Shown in pieces: positions 46,871 to 56,263 of a stretch of 64,000 nt of DNA (the stretch's first letter is position 1; every line of letters begins with the position of its first letter). The notes under the pieces are model-generated. The model did not search any database. It had not been told where the DNA came from and saw only the letters and a list, made by a program, of their open reading frames with translations. Both the position numbers and the translations under genes were made by a program. This stretch comes from JACCZX01 sp963807155. GTDB taxonomy: Bacteria > Pseudomonadota > Gammaproteobacteria > Burkholderiales > Burkholderiaceae_F. The stretch lies in NCBI GenBank assembly GCA_963807155.1, contig CAWEAZ010000035.1, positions 1 through 64,000 of the forward strand, in the 5' to 3' direction.

Positions 46871-48393
46871 CGACCATTCGCCAAGCGGATTTGATCGAAA
46901 GTATTGCGGGCGCGCTGCAGTACATCAGCTACTACCATCCGGCAGACTTCATCAGCCATCTCGCGCGCGCGTACGAAGGCGAACAAAGCGCAGCGGCGAA
47001 GGACGCGATCGCTCAGATTCTGACCAACTCGCGGATGTGCGCTGAGGGCAAGCGACCGATCTGTCAGGACACCGGCATCGTCAATGTGTTTCTGAAAGTC
47101 GGCATGGACGTGCGATGGGACGGCTTCACCGGCTCGCTTGAAGACGCGGTCAACGAGGGCGTGCGACGCGGCTACCAACATCCGGACAACCTGCTGCGCG
47201 CGTCAATCGTTGACCCGCCGGAGTTCGGCCGAAAGAACACAGGTGATAACACCCCCGCAGTGATCAACGTGCAGCTTGTGCCCGGTAACAAGGTCGACGT
47301 CATGGTCGCCGCAAAGGGCGGCGGTTCGGAAAACAAGAGCAAGTTCGTGATGCTGAATCCGAGCGATTCGATCGTCGACTGGGTGCTGAAAACGGTGCCG
47401 ACGATGGGTGCCGGCTGGTGTCCGCCTGGAATGCTGGGGATCGGCATCGGTGGCACCGCAGAAAAGGCGATGCTGCTGGCGAAAGAATCGCTGATGGAAG
47501 ACATCGATATGTTCGATCTCAAACAGCGCGGCGCGCGCAGCGACGTGGAAAAGCTGAGAGTCGAGTTGTTCGAGAAGGTCAACGCGCTTGGCATCGGTGC
47601 GCAGGGCCTGGGCGGGCTGACTACCGTGCTCGACATCAAGATCAAGATGTATCCGACTCACGCGGTCGGCAAACCGGTTGCGATGATTCCGAATTGCGCA
47701 GCGACACGCCACGCGCATTTTGAGCTAGACGGTTCGGGGCCCGCCTATATCGAGCCGCCGTCGCTCGATCTATGGCCGGATGTGAACTGGCAACCGGATT
47801 ACAACCGCAGCACACGCGTCAATCTGGACACCCTGACGAAGGAGGAAGTTGCATCGTGGGCGCCGGGCCAGACTTTGCTACTGAACGGCCGGATGCTGAC
47901 GGGACGAGATGCAGCGCACAAGCGCATCGCCGACCTGCTGGCAAAGAAAGAGCAACTGCCTGTCGACTTCACCAATCGCGTGATTTACTACGTGGGACCC
48001 GTCAATCCCGTGCGCAATGAAGTGGTCGGCCCCGCGGGCCCAACGACTTCAACGCGAATGGACAAGTTCACTGACATGATGCTTGCGCAGACGGGATTGA
48101 TCGCGATGATCGGCAAGGCCGAGCGTGGCCCGGTCGCGATCGACGCGATACGCAAACACAGGAGCGCCTACCTGATGGCCGTCGGTGGAGCGGCTTATCT
48201 GGTCGCTAAAGCGATAAAGAGCGCGAAGGTCGTCGCTTTCGCCGACCTCGGCATGGAAGCGATTTACGAGTTCGACGTACGCGACATGCCGGTGACGGTC
48301 GCGGTCAGTGCCGACGGGACTTCAGTGCATCAGACCGGTCCGCGCGAGTGGCAGGCGAAAATCGGCAAAACCGTGACGTTGATCGCTCAATAG
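46867..48393 (+). CDS. fumA: Class I (iron-sulfur) fumarate hydratase
   Basis: 508 residues, intact. Fused alpha-beta form. The N-terminal domain has 4Fe-4S cysteines in RPICQDTG (66), GAGWCPPGM (185) and MIPNCAATRH (277), and the C-terminal beta-type domain has NPVRNEVVGPAGPTTSTRMDKF and ADLGMEAIYEFDVRDMPVTV. Interconverts fumarate and malate in the TCA cycle; oxygen-sensitive in the family. Coupled to the YqhA-like gene upstream by ATGA. No terminator recognised in the 155 bases after it. Confidence 0.95.
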   Translation: MTTIRQADLIESIAGALQYISYYHPADFISHLARAYEGEQSAAAKDAIAQILTNSRMCAEGKRPICQDTGIVNVFLKVGMDVRWDGFTGSLEDAVNEGVRRGYQHPDNLLRASIVDPPEFGRKNTGDNTPAVINVQLVPGNKVDVMVAAKGGGSENKSKFVMLNPSDSIVDWVLKTVPTMGAGWCPPGMLGIGIGGTAEKAMLLAKESLMEDIDMFDLKQRGARSDVEKLRVELFEKVNALGIGAQGLGGLTTVLDIKIKMYPTHAVGKPVAMIPNCAATRHAHFELDGSGPAYIEPPSLDLWPDVNWQPDYNRSTRVNLDTLTKEEVASWAPGQTLLLNGRMLTGRDAAHKRIADLLAKKEQLPVDFTNRVIYYVGPVNPVRNEVVGPAGPTTSTRMDKFTDMMLAQTGLIAMIGKAERGPVAIDAIRKHRSAYLMAVGGAAYLVAKAIKSAKVVAFADLGMEAIYEFDVRDMPVTVAVSADGTSVHQTGPREWQAKIGKTVTLIAQ

Positions 48394-48548
48394 CGCAACC
48401 ATCGCCAGCCGTTACATTTGCCTGAAAACCTTGCTGAACAGTCGTCGAATAAAGCCGGTTGTGCTGATGGAAATCTCCGAGTGATTCGACACAACTTTCG
48501 TGCGATCGCCTTTATTCTAGTAGTCACATTGAAATTTGGAGCACTGGT

Positions 48549-49001
48549 ATGACGATAAACAGATACTGGTTCGGCGCTTCTGTTCTCGCCTTGCTGCTAA
48601 CTGGATGCCCCAAACAAGGAGCAAACGAGCCTACCAAGACAGATCAAGTGTCAACTGTGACTGACGGAAAAACTTCAGCTGCAGCTATTACCATTGGCTC
48701 GCTCACTCCCGAGCCGAGCCAACCACTAACTGCTGGTGCCAACTTGACGCTTAAGATAAGCGCGGATTATGTTTTACCCAGCAACGGAGGGCTAGTCGGT
48801 GTGGTGATTCAGGGGACGGACCCAAAGCCACTTTCCAGCACGTTGAAGGAAGTCCCGGGTGGAGCGGGTAAGTTCACAAGCGAAATTAACTTTGTGGTAC
48901 CGAAGTCAGGAAACGTAACCGTACACGTGCCACTTTACGTAAAAGGGGAGAGCAAGTCGGCGAAGGTCGCTACGCAGCAGTATCAGATCGCCGCTAAATA
49001 G
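48549..49001 (+). CDS. Small predicted lipoprotein, unknown function
   Basis: 150 residues, family not recognised. MTINRYWFGASVLALLLTGC is a lipoprotein signal peptide with lipobox L-T-G-C (Cys20). The mature part is a Thr/Ser-rich linker followed by a probable beta-sandwich (IGSLTPEPSQPLTAGANLTLKISADYVLP...GNVTVHVPLYVKG). GGAG lies 9 bases upstream of the ATG. Codon use is visibly more AT-rich than in the flanking genes (for example AAA, ACA, TTA codons), which suggests separate ancestry. Stands alone between fumarase and convergent cysM. Confidence 0.75.
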   Translation: MTINRYWFGASVLALLLTGCPKQGANEPTKTDQVSTVTDGKTSAAAITIGSLTPEPSQPLTAGANLTLKISADYVLPSNGGLVGVVIQGTDPKPLSSTLKEVPGGAGKFTSEINFVVPKSGNVTVHVPLYVKGESKSAKVATQQYQIAAK

Positions 49002-49034
49002 CGGCCGTTTGCGAATTCACTGCAATCGCGACTG

Positions 49035-49974
49035 TCAGTTCTCAGTTGCAAACACGGGCATTGATAGATAGCGGTCACCACGATCGCACACGATGAACAC
49101 AATCATTGCGTTCTCGACTTCCGCCGCAATGCGCAACGCAATTGTGCAGGCACCTCCAGCCGAGATGCCGCAAAAGATCCCCTCTTCGGCTGCCAGCCGC
49201 CGCGCGAGTGTCTCGGCTTCTGCTTGCGTCACCGACTCGATCCGGTCGACGCGTGAAGCATCGTAAATCTTGGGCAAATACGGTTCCGGCCACTTTCGAA
49301 TGCCCGGGATTTGCGAGCCATCTGCCGGCTGTGCGCCGATGATTCGAATCGCGGGATTCTTTTCCTTCAGATAACGCGAGACTCCCATGATGGTGCCAGT
49401 CGTTCCCATCGCACTGACGAAGTGCGTGATCCGGCCGTCTGTATCGCGCCAGATTTCGGGCCCCGTTGTCTCGTAATGCACACGCGGGTTGTCTGCGTTC
49501 GCAAATTGATCGAGCACGACACCTTCGCCCCGCGCTTGCATCTGCAGAGCGAGGTCGCGCGCGTACTCCATACCACCGTGGTTCGATCCCGATGCTGCCG
49601 GTGTCAGCAGGAGCTCGCGCGCCATATGCCCGCATGCTCGAGCGGCGCTCGAAACTCAGGTTATCCGGCATGATCAACGTCATGCGGTAGCCTTTCATTG
49701 CGGCGATCATCGCGAGCGCGATGCCCGTGTTGCCGCTGGTGGCTTCGATCAAGCGATCTCCGCGCCGAATGAGTCCGCGTTCTTCGGCACGCACGATCAT
49801 CGACCACGCTGGTCTATCTTTGACCGATCCGCCCGGATTGTTGCCCTCTAGTTTTCCGAGGATCACGTTGTTGCGTTCAACGCTGTCTGCTGCGCCGATG
49901 CGCTGCAAACGGACCAGCGGTGTGTTGCCGATCGTTTGTTCAATCGTGCGAAACGCACTGTCGACCGCAGTCAC
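49035..49974 (-). CDS. cysM: Cysteine synthase B CysM (one frame break)
   Basis: PLP enzyme making cysteine from O-acetylserine and sulfide or thiosulfate. IEQTIGNTPLVRLQRI, PLP lysine loop LEGNNPGGSVKDRPAW, substrate loop EATSGNTGIALAM, then SAMGTTGTIMGVSRYL and GIFCGISAGGACTIA. GTG start at 49974 overlaps the lapB stop (GTGA). Near 49628 one surplus base in ATGGCGCGCGAGCTC breaks the frame between SMRAYGA and ELLLTPAAS. The interval (940 bases) is exactly one more than a 312-residue gene needs, so this is an insertion. Confidence 0.93.
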
Positions 49975-51152
49975 ACGACGTCCAGTTCCTCGACGCGACG
50001 CGGCGGATAGCTGTCCCAACTGGTGCACCCCGGACAGTTCCAGTGAAACTCACGCGCTCGAAAGCCGCACTTGTTGCAGCGATATCGCGCGAGCTTTTGC
50101 GTATGGTTGCTGAGGAGCGAACTAAGCAATCGCAGCTCACCGTCGTCCTTGCCGTTATTCTGATTGCTCGCCATTCGCGCCTCGAGCAGCCGCTCGAAGC
50201 CCAGCAGCGACGGATGTCGCTGCGTCTCCTTCGCTATGAGCAATTCGGCAGCGGCCGCACCGCGCCACGCCGTCGCGCGGTGCGCAACCACATCGAGCAG
50301 ATCGATCGACGGTGCGTCCAACAGTGCCTGCTCGAGCCACGCAAGCGCGTCCTGCTCACGTCCTTCGGCGGCCATCGCATCGGCAACGCGAGCCGCTATC
50401 AATGGCACGTACTCGGCCGAGGCTTCCTCGACACGTCGCCACTCGCGCAGTGCTTCTTTAGGCTCGCCTCGCTTGGCCGCGACGTCACCGGCCAGTATCA
50501 GGGCACGAACCGATTTCCGGTTGACGGCCAGCGCTTGATCGATCGCCTGTCGCGCCTCATCCAACGCATTGCGCGCCAAAGCGTCGCTCGCGAGCTCGCA
50601 GTAGTAATGCGCAATGGCGACGTAGTGCGATTCGCCGGCTTCGTTCTCCAATTTGCGTGCACACTCGACAGCCTTCAGCCATTCCCGCTCCGTCTGATAG
50701 ATGCGCACCAGCGCCCGTAGGGCGTCAAAGCGATGATGTCGATCTTCCAAGAGCTGAACGAACGCGTCTTCGGCGCGGTCGAGCAAACCTGCCTTCAAGT
50801 AATCCTGTCCGAGCTCGTCGAGTGCCTGCGAGCGTTGCCGTGCCGGCAGATCCGCCCGATTTAGCAGATGCGTGTGAATTCGGACTGCGCGAACAAATTC
50901 GCCGCGCCGCCGAAAGAGATTTCCTAGTGCCTGATGCAGCTCGATCGTTTCCGGATCGAGCTTGACCACCTCGATAAATGCATCGATCGCCTTATCAGGC
51001 TGATCATTCAACAGATGATTGAGGCCGCGAAAGTAGGAGCGCGGCAATGCTGCGTTATCCGTTTCATTGACGCGCGATTCGAATCCGCGGGCGAGCCAAC
51101 CGGCGACAAACAGAAACGGAAGGGCCAGCAAATGCCAGAACTCGATCTCCAT
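49971..51152 (-). CDS. lapB: LPS assembly protein LapB (YciM)
   Basis: 393 residues, intact. One N-terminal membrane anchor (HLLALPFLFVAGWLARGFESR), nine or so TPR-like repeats facing the cytoplasm (YFRGLNHLLNDQPDKAIDAFIEVVKLDPETIELHQALGNLFRRRGE...), and a C-terminal rubredoxin-type metal site YRCNKCGFRA...WNCPGCTSWDSY. LapB works with FtsH to control LpxC turnover and so lipid A synthesis; FtsH is also in this window. Twenty-one bases after lapA, and overlapping cysM. Confidence 0.95.
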   Translation of the reverse strand: MEIEFWHLLALPFLFVAGWLARGFESRVNETDNAALPRSYFRGLNHLLNDQPDKAIDAFIEVVKLDPETIELHQALGNLFRRRGEFVRAVRIHTHLLNRADLPARQRSQALDELGQDYLKAGLLDRAEDAFVQLLEDRHHRFDALRALVRIYQTEREWLKAVECARKLENEAGESHYVAIAHYYCELASDALARNALDEARQAIDQALAVNRKSVRALILAGDVAAKRGEPKEALREWRRVEEASAEYVPLIAARVADAMAAEGREQDALAWLEQALLDAPSIDLLDVVAHRATAWRGAAAAELLIAKETQRHPSLLGFERLLEARMASNQNNGKDDGELRLLSSLLSNHTQKLARYRCNKCGFRAREFHWNCPGCTSWDSYPPRRVEELDVV

Positions 51153-51173
51153 GTTGGCGCGCGGTCCGCTTCG

Positions 51174-51509
51174 TCAGGTCCGCTCGCCGGTTCCCAACTC
51201 CGCAACAGCGCCCGATTGACGTGCCGCGCTCGCCATGCGCTCTGCCGACGATTCGGACGTTGCAGGTAGCGGGCTTAACCGCCTTAGCTGCGCAACTTCA
51301 CGCCGCATCTTGTAGATCGGCAGCGACAGAGCCAACGCACCCAGCAGCGCACCTATCGCGACGCATACCAGCATCACCACGATCAAAGGCACGTGCTCCC
51401 AAACAAGCTCCGAATTAAAGCGTACCGGCACCGGCGTCGTGTTCTTAAGCGCGAACCAAAGCACCAGCAAGAAAAATCCCAGCTTGAGCAACCACGCGGC
51501 GAGCTTCAT
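51174..51509 (-). CDS. lapA: LapA-domain membrane protein
   Basis: 111 residues, intact. Two membrane helices (LLKLGFFLLVLWFALKN; PLIVVMLVCVAIGALLGALALSLP) with the LapA-type connecting segment TPVPVRFNSELVWEHVPL, then a basic coiled stretch YKMRREVAQLRRL and a Ser/Ala-rich tail. Partner of LapB in lipopolysaccharide regulation. Between ihfB and lapB, the usual order in beta- and gammaproteobacteria. Confidence 0.92.
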   Translation of the reverse strand: MKLAAWLLKLGFFLLVLWFALKNTTPVPVRFNSELVWEHVPLIVVMLVCVAIGALLGALALSLPIYKMRREVAQLRRLSPLPATSESSAERMASAARQSGAVAELGTGERT

Positions 51510-51558
51510 ACGGCGAGCCCTCGGCTATCACAAGAACTTCATTGTAGGGAATGCGGGC

Positions 51559-51586
51559 AAAAAAAAGGCCGCAAGCTATTGCGGCC
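51559..51586 (-). terminator. Intrinsic terminator after ihfB
   Basis: Minus strand GGCCGCAA-TAGC-TTGCGGCC followed by eight T residues; 8-bp stem. It lies 18 bases after the ihfB stop and 50 bases before lapA, separating aroA-cmk-rpsA-ihfB from lapA-lapB-cysM. Confidence 0.88.
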
Positions 51587-51604
51587 TTTGTGCGAAATCT
51601 GCGG

Positions 51605-51934
51605 CTACTCGTCCAGCTCTCCATTTACAGCCGAACCTGTCCCTTCGTGCCCGTCGACCCGTTCGCGCAGCTCTTTGCCAGCTTTGAAGTGCGGCACGTG
51701 CTTCGCCGGCACCTGCACCCGGTCGCCCGACTTCGGATTGCGACCGACGCGAGGCGGCCGATAGTTCAGCGCAAAGCTGCCGAAGCCGCGAATCTCGATG
51801 CGCTGACCGGTCGATAGTGCTTCGGTCATCGTATCGAGCATCGTGTTGACGGCTTCGTCGGCATCGCGCGCGACCAAACGTGGATTGCGCTCCGCGAGGC
51901 GCGCAATCAGCTCCGATTTGGTCATGGTTTTCAT
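51605..51934 (-). CDS. ihfB: Integration host factor subunit beta
   Basis: About 106-109 residues. MTKSELIARLAERNPRLVARDADEAVNTMLDTMTEAL, the DNA-binding arm GFGSFALNYRPPRVGRNPKSGDRV and VPHFKAGKELRERVD are all diagnostic. ATG 51925 (MTKSEL) matches the family start; ATG 51934 would add MKT. The tail after RERVD (GHEGTGSAVNGELDE) is longer than in E. coli. Bends DNA as a heterodimer with IHF-alpha. Follows rpsA, as is standard. Confidence 0.96.
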   Translation of the reverse strand: MKTMTKSELIARLAERNPRLVARDADEAVNTMLDTMTEALSTGQRIEIRGFGSFALNYRPPRVGRNPKSGDRVQVPAKHVPHFKAGKELRERVDGHEGTGSAVNGELDE

Positions 51935-51967
51935 GAAGACGGGAGCCGGCGCTGGCGCGCCGGCAAC

Positions 51968-53714
51968 TTATTTGTTGTCCAGCTTCGCTTTCAGCAGCGC
52001 GCCGAGATTGGTGGTTCCGGTCTGCGCTTCGGACTGCATCCGCTCCATCGTCGCCGCGGTTTCGACGCTGTCCTTCGCCTTCACCGACAAGTTGATGTTG
52101 CGGTTCTTGCGGTCGATATTGATGATCATCGCGTTGACGGCATCACCTTCCTTCAGATGATTGCGTGCGTCTTCGACGCGATCCGCCGAGATTTCCGATG
52201 CGCGCAGAAAGCCTTCGACATCGCTGCCGAGATCGATCACCGCACCCTTCGCATCGACCGACTTAACCGTGCCTTCAACCATCGCACCCTTCTCATGGCC
52301 GGCGGCGAAGTTGGTAAATGGGTCGCCGGACATCTGCTTGACGCCAAGCGAAATGCGCTCGCGTTCGGTGTCGATCGCCAGCACCATCGCTTCGATTTCG
52401 TCGCCCTTCTTGTACCTGCGTACGGCTTCTTCGCCGGGCTCGGACCACGACAGATCGGACAAGTGAACGAGACCGTCGATGCCGCCTGGCAAGCCGATGA
52501 ACACGCCAAAGTCGGTGATCGACTTGATCGCACCGCCGACCTTGTCGCCCTTCTTATGCTGCTGCGCAAAGTCCTCCCAAGGATTGGGCTTGCACTGCTT
52601 CATGCCGAGTGAGATGCGGCGCCGGTCTTCGTCGATCTCGAGCACCATCACTTCGACTTCATCGCCGAGGTTGACCACCTTCTTCGGGTCAACGTTCTTG
52701 TTGGTCCAGTCCATTTCGGACACGTGCACCAAGCCCTTCGATACCCGCTTCGATTTCGACAAACGCACCGTAATCGGTGATGTTGGTGATCTTGCCGAAC
52801 AGCCGCGTCCCCTGCGGATAGCGGCGCGCGAGACCCACCCACGGATCTTCACCGAGCTGCTTGACGCCGAGCGAGACTCGGTTCTTTTCCTGATCGAACT
52901 TCAACACCTTGGCGGTGATTTCCTGTCCGACCTGAACGACTTCGCTCGGATGACGCACGCGGCGCCATGCGAGGTCGGTGATGTGCAACAGGCCATCGAT
53001 TCCACCGAGGTCGACAAACGCACCGTAATCGGTGATGTTCTTGACGGTGCCTTTTACGACCGCGCCTTCTTTCAGGTTGTCGAACAGTTTCGCGCGCTCT
53101 TCGCCCATGCTGGCCTCGACCACCGCACGGCGCGAGACGACAACGTTGTTGCGCTTGCGATCGAGCTTGATGACCTTGAAGTCCATCGTCTTGCCCTCGA
53201 ACGGCGTCGTGTCCTTGACCGGACGCGTATCAACCAACGAGCCCGGCAGGAACGCCCGGATGCCGTTGATCATCACCGTCAGCCCGCCCTTGACCTTGCC
53301 GGTAATCGTGCCGGCGACCAGCTCTGCGGAGTCGAGCGCTTTTTCAAGATTCATCCACGCCGACAAGCGCTTGGCCTTGTCGCGCGACAAAATGGTGTCA
53401 CCGTAGCCGTTCTCGAGCGATTCGATCGCGACCGAAACGAAGTCGCCGGGCTTGACATCGAGCTCGCCGTTGTCGTTCTTAAATTCTTCCAGCGGGATAT
53501 ACGCCTCGGATTTGAGGCCGGCGTTGACCACGACAAAGTTGTAGTCGACCCTGATCACCTCGGCGGTGATCACTTCGCCCTGCTTCATCTCCTGCCGATT
53601 CAGGCTTTCTTCGAACAGGGCGGCAAATGATTCGCTGTCAAAAGACTCGGTGGTCTGTCTGTTAATAAATCCTTGATTTTTCTTGCTGCTGCTTTGTGTT
53701 TGTGGGGATGCCAT
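51968..53714 (-). CDS. rpsA: 30S ribosomal protein S1 (one frame break)
   Basis: About 582 residues with six S1 RNA-binding repeats. The N-terminal ribosome-binding part has TESFAALFEESLNRQEMKQGEVITAEVIRVDYNFVVVNAGLKSEAYIPLEEF. Later repeats show GIDGLLHITDLAWRRVRHPSEV, VHVSEMDWTNKNVDPKKVV, GIDGLVHLSDLSWSEPGEEAV and VEGFLRASEISADRVEDARNHL. The raw frame stops at about 52690; one surplus G near 52740 in GAAGGGCTTGG (should encode EGLVHVSEMDW) explains it. As rpsA is essential, this is most likely a sequence error. The start has a longer Ser/Gln-rich leader than usual. Confidence 0.96.
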
Positions 53715-53809
53715 GCGATACCTGTTAAAACATCTCGCCTCGGCGTTGCGCCAGAAGCGGTGTTAATCAATAGCAGAAGGGATGTCCCCTGCCCCGTTTT
53801 GCTTCCAAT

Positions 53810-54508
53810 CTAGTGCTGCTGCCGAGCCGCAATTTCCTGTGACTGCGCGTACCACCTCAATACCAGAGCCACCACCTCGTCGACCGAGAGCTGCGAAGAA
53901 TCGATGCGGTGAGCATCTTCCGCAGGCTTTAATGGCGATGCCGCTCGCTGCGCATCCCGCAGGTCACGAGCTTCGATATCAAGCCTGACCTGTTCCTGCG
54001 AAAGGGAGGGCATGTTAGCCGAAAACCCTTTTTCGATCAACTGCTTATAGCGACGCTCTGCTCGAGCGGCGCGCTGGCCGTCAGGTAAATCTTGGGGTTC
54101 GCCTCGGGAAAAACAACGGTACCCATGTCACGCCCGTCCGCCACGAGGCCTGGCGGCCTGCGTTGCGATCGTTGCAAGCCGAGCAAGGCCTGCCTGACGC
54201 CACTCAAAACCGCAATCCGCGATGCGAACTGGCTCACTTCTTCGCTGCGAATGGCGTCGGTCACGTCCTTGCCGTCCAACGAGATGCGTCCGCCCGCAAA
54301 ACTTGGCGCGATCGCTGCCGCCACAGCTGACAACCGCTCGGCGTCCTCGGTAGCTGATGCCGTCCTGCAGCGCACGCAAAGCCACCAACCGATACAGCGC
54401 ACCACTATCAAGATAGTTGAATCGAAGCGCGTCGGCCACGCGTTGCGCGATCGTTCCTTTGCCCGACGCAGTAGGTCCGTCGATCGCGATGACCGGAATG
54501 CCGCTCAT
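53810..54508 (-). CDS. cmk: Cytidylate kinase Cmk (frame breaks)
   Basis: About 232 residues when repaired. Phosphorylates CMP and dCMP. P-loop VIAIDGPTASGKGTIAQRVADAL, FNYLDSGALYRLVALRAL, LDGKDVTDAIRSEEVSQFASRIAVLSGVRQALLGLQR, VADGRDMGTVVFPEANPKIYLTASAPLEQRAERRYKQL and a C-terminal RDLRDAQRAASPLKPAEDAHRIDSSQLSVDEVV. Breaks near 54350 and 54060. The start overlaps the aroA stop (ATGA); rpsA follows after 95 bases, the universal cmk-rpsA order. Confidence 0.94.
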
Positions 54509-55805
54509 CGCTGCACAAGCTCGGCGAGTCGATCAAAGTAATCCGGAAACGTCTTGGCAACACATCCCGGATCACGAATGTGAACAGGTACGCCGCCCGC
54601 AGCCACCAACGAAAAACACATCGCCATGCGATGGTCATCGTAGGTATCGATCGTCGCTTCGCGAAACTGTTTAGGCGGGGCGATACGAATCCAGTCCGGA
54701 CCTTCATCGACTTCCGCGCCGACCTTGCGCAACTCCGTGGCCATCGCCGCAATCCGGTCGGTTTCCTTCACGCGCCAAGAGCCGATGTTGCGCAGCGTAC
54801 TTGGTGCATCGGCGAACAGAGCGACGATCGCCAGTGTCATAGCGGCGTCAGGGATGTGATTGCAGTCCGCATCGATCGCCAGCAAACGCCCGCTTGCCGG
54901 CGCACTCACCGTAATGTGATGCGCACCGAAGTCAACTTGCGCTCCCATGCCGGCTAGCAGATCGGCAAATCGAACATCGCCCTGCACACTGTCCTTGCCA
55001 ACGCCATCGACTGTGACAGGCCCCCGGGCGATTGCACCCAGTGCGAGAAAGTAGGATGCACTGGAGGCGTCGCCTTCAATGAAAAACACTCCAGGAGATC
55101 GATAGGAAACCCGAGGAACCCTATAGGCATTGCCCTCGCGACCAACGCGCACGCCAAACTGCTTCATCAAAGATAACGTCAACTCAACGTAAGGCTGCGA
55201 GATCAAAGTGCCCGTCGACCGAAATTCGCAGGCCATGATCAGGCGCAATGAGCGGCGCAGCCATCAGCAGGCCGCTGAGAAACTGGCTCGACACATTAGC
55301 CTTTGATCGAGACATGATCGGTCGAGAGACGAGTCGCGGGCTCGATAACAAGTGGAGGAAAGCCGTGCGAACCGCTGTAGCGAATCCGCGCACCTACAGA
55401 GTTCAACGCATCGACCAGATCGCCGATAGGCCGCTCTCGCATGCGCGCGGTCCCGTCGAGTTCATAACGGCCACCGGAAAAGGCCAGTGCGGCCGTCAGC
55501 GAACGAAACGCGGTACCGGCATTTCCGAGAAACAGACTCGCTTCTGCGAACTGGAAACCGTCCGTCGCAGCCGCACGACCTGGAGTCCCTCATCGCTCGC
55601 ACTAAATTCAACGCCGAGTTTCGTTAGCGCTTCGAGCATCACACGCGTATCGTCAGCGTCCAGCAAGTCAGCAGCGTGGTCTGCCGTCTGCCAGCGCCGA
55701 CAGCAACAACACGCGATTGGAAATACTTTTGGAACCGGGCAAACGAACCGCGCCAGCGGCGCGGTCGATTGGGTCAACGGTGAAGACGGCAGGCCAAGCA
55801 GTCAC
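54505..55805 (-). CDS. aroA: EPSP synthase AroA (several frame breaks)
   Basis: Shikimate-pathway enzyme, target of glyphosate. A GTG start at 55805 gives the N-terminus VTAWPAVFTVDPIDRAAGAVRLPGSKSISNRVLLLSALADG, the class-defining LPGSKSISNR. Later pieces in shifting frames are LDADDTRVMLEALTKLGVEF, LFLGNAGTAFRSLTAAL, DGTARMRERPIGDLVDAL, SSQFLSGLLMAAPL, IEGDASSASYFLA, ADCNHIPDAAMTLA, IGSWRVKETDRIAAMATELRKVGA and DDHRMAMCFSLVA. At least four breaks lie between 55250 and 55700; the last 740 bases are clean. The order aroA-cmk-rpsA-ihfB is typical, but here a pilin gene is directly upstream where tyrA or hisC would be expected. Confidence 0.92.
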
Positions 55806-55843
55806 GCGGTGATGATGCCACGCTGCTTGCGTTCTACAGCGTG

Positions 55844-56263
55844 TCATCGGCCCCAACAAAAGTCTTGAGCCCCCACCACCGGTAAACGTCCGTTGACCGG
55901 TGTGATCGATCTGAGTCACCGCAGACATCGCCGGCCATCGAGCCAGCGGGCTGGGCGTCGATCCTGTAAGCGATCGCGGTGAGGTTCGATAAGACGATGT
56001 TGTATTTCGGAGTCCCTGCGCGGGCGATTGGGCAAGGCCGGGAGGCAGCACCGCACCGAGATAGGAACCTTGTTGCGTACGCCACCGCTCCATCCAGTTC
56101 GCTGCCATAAGCAGCTGACTGCGCGCCTCCGAGCGATTGCTGCGCGCTATGTAGGCGGTGTAGTTGGGAATGCAATGGCCGTCAGGATGCCGATAATGAC
56201 CATCACCACCATCATCTCCATCAGCGTAAAACCCTTCCCTCGACGCCACCAGCTGACCGTCAT
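55844..56263 (-). CDS. pilE: PilE-like type IV pilin, last gene of cluster 2 (frame breaks)
   Basis: About 140 residues. MTVSWWRRGKGFTLMEMMVVMVIIGILTAIA is a prepilin leader and helix (Gly-Phe, Glu+5). It continues as PNYTAYIARSNRSEARSQLLMAANWMERWRTQQGSYLGAVLPPGLAQSPAQG, then PKYNIVLSNLTAIAYRIDAQPAGSMAGDVCG, and in corrected frame ends near DFCWGR, the Cys-x-x...Cys-Trp ending of PilE minor pilins. Breaks near 56175, 56010 and 55910. The start overlaps the pilY1 stop (ATGA). Cluster 2 therefore ends with a pilE gene, the arrangement of the Pseudomonas fimU-pilVWXY1Y2E operon. Confidence 0.85.
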
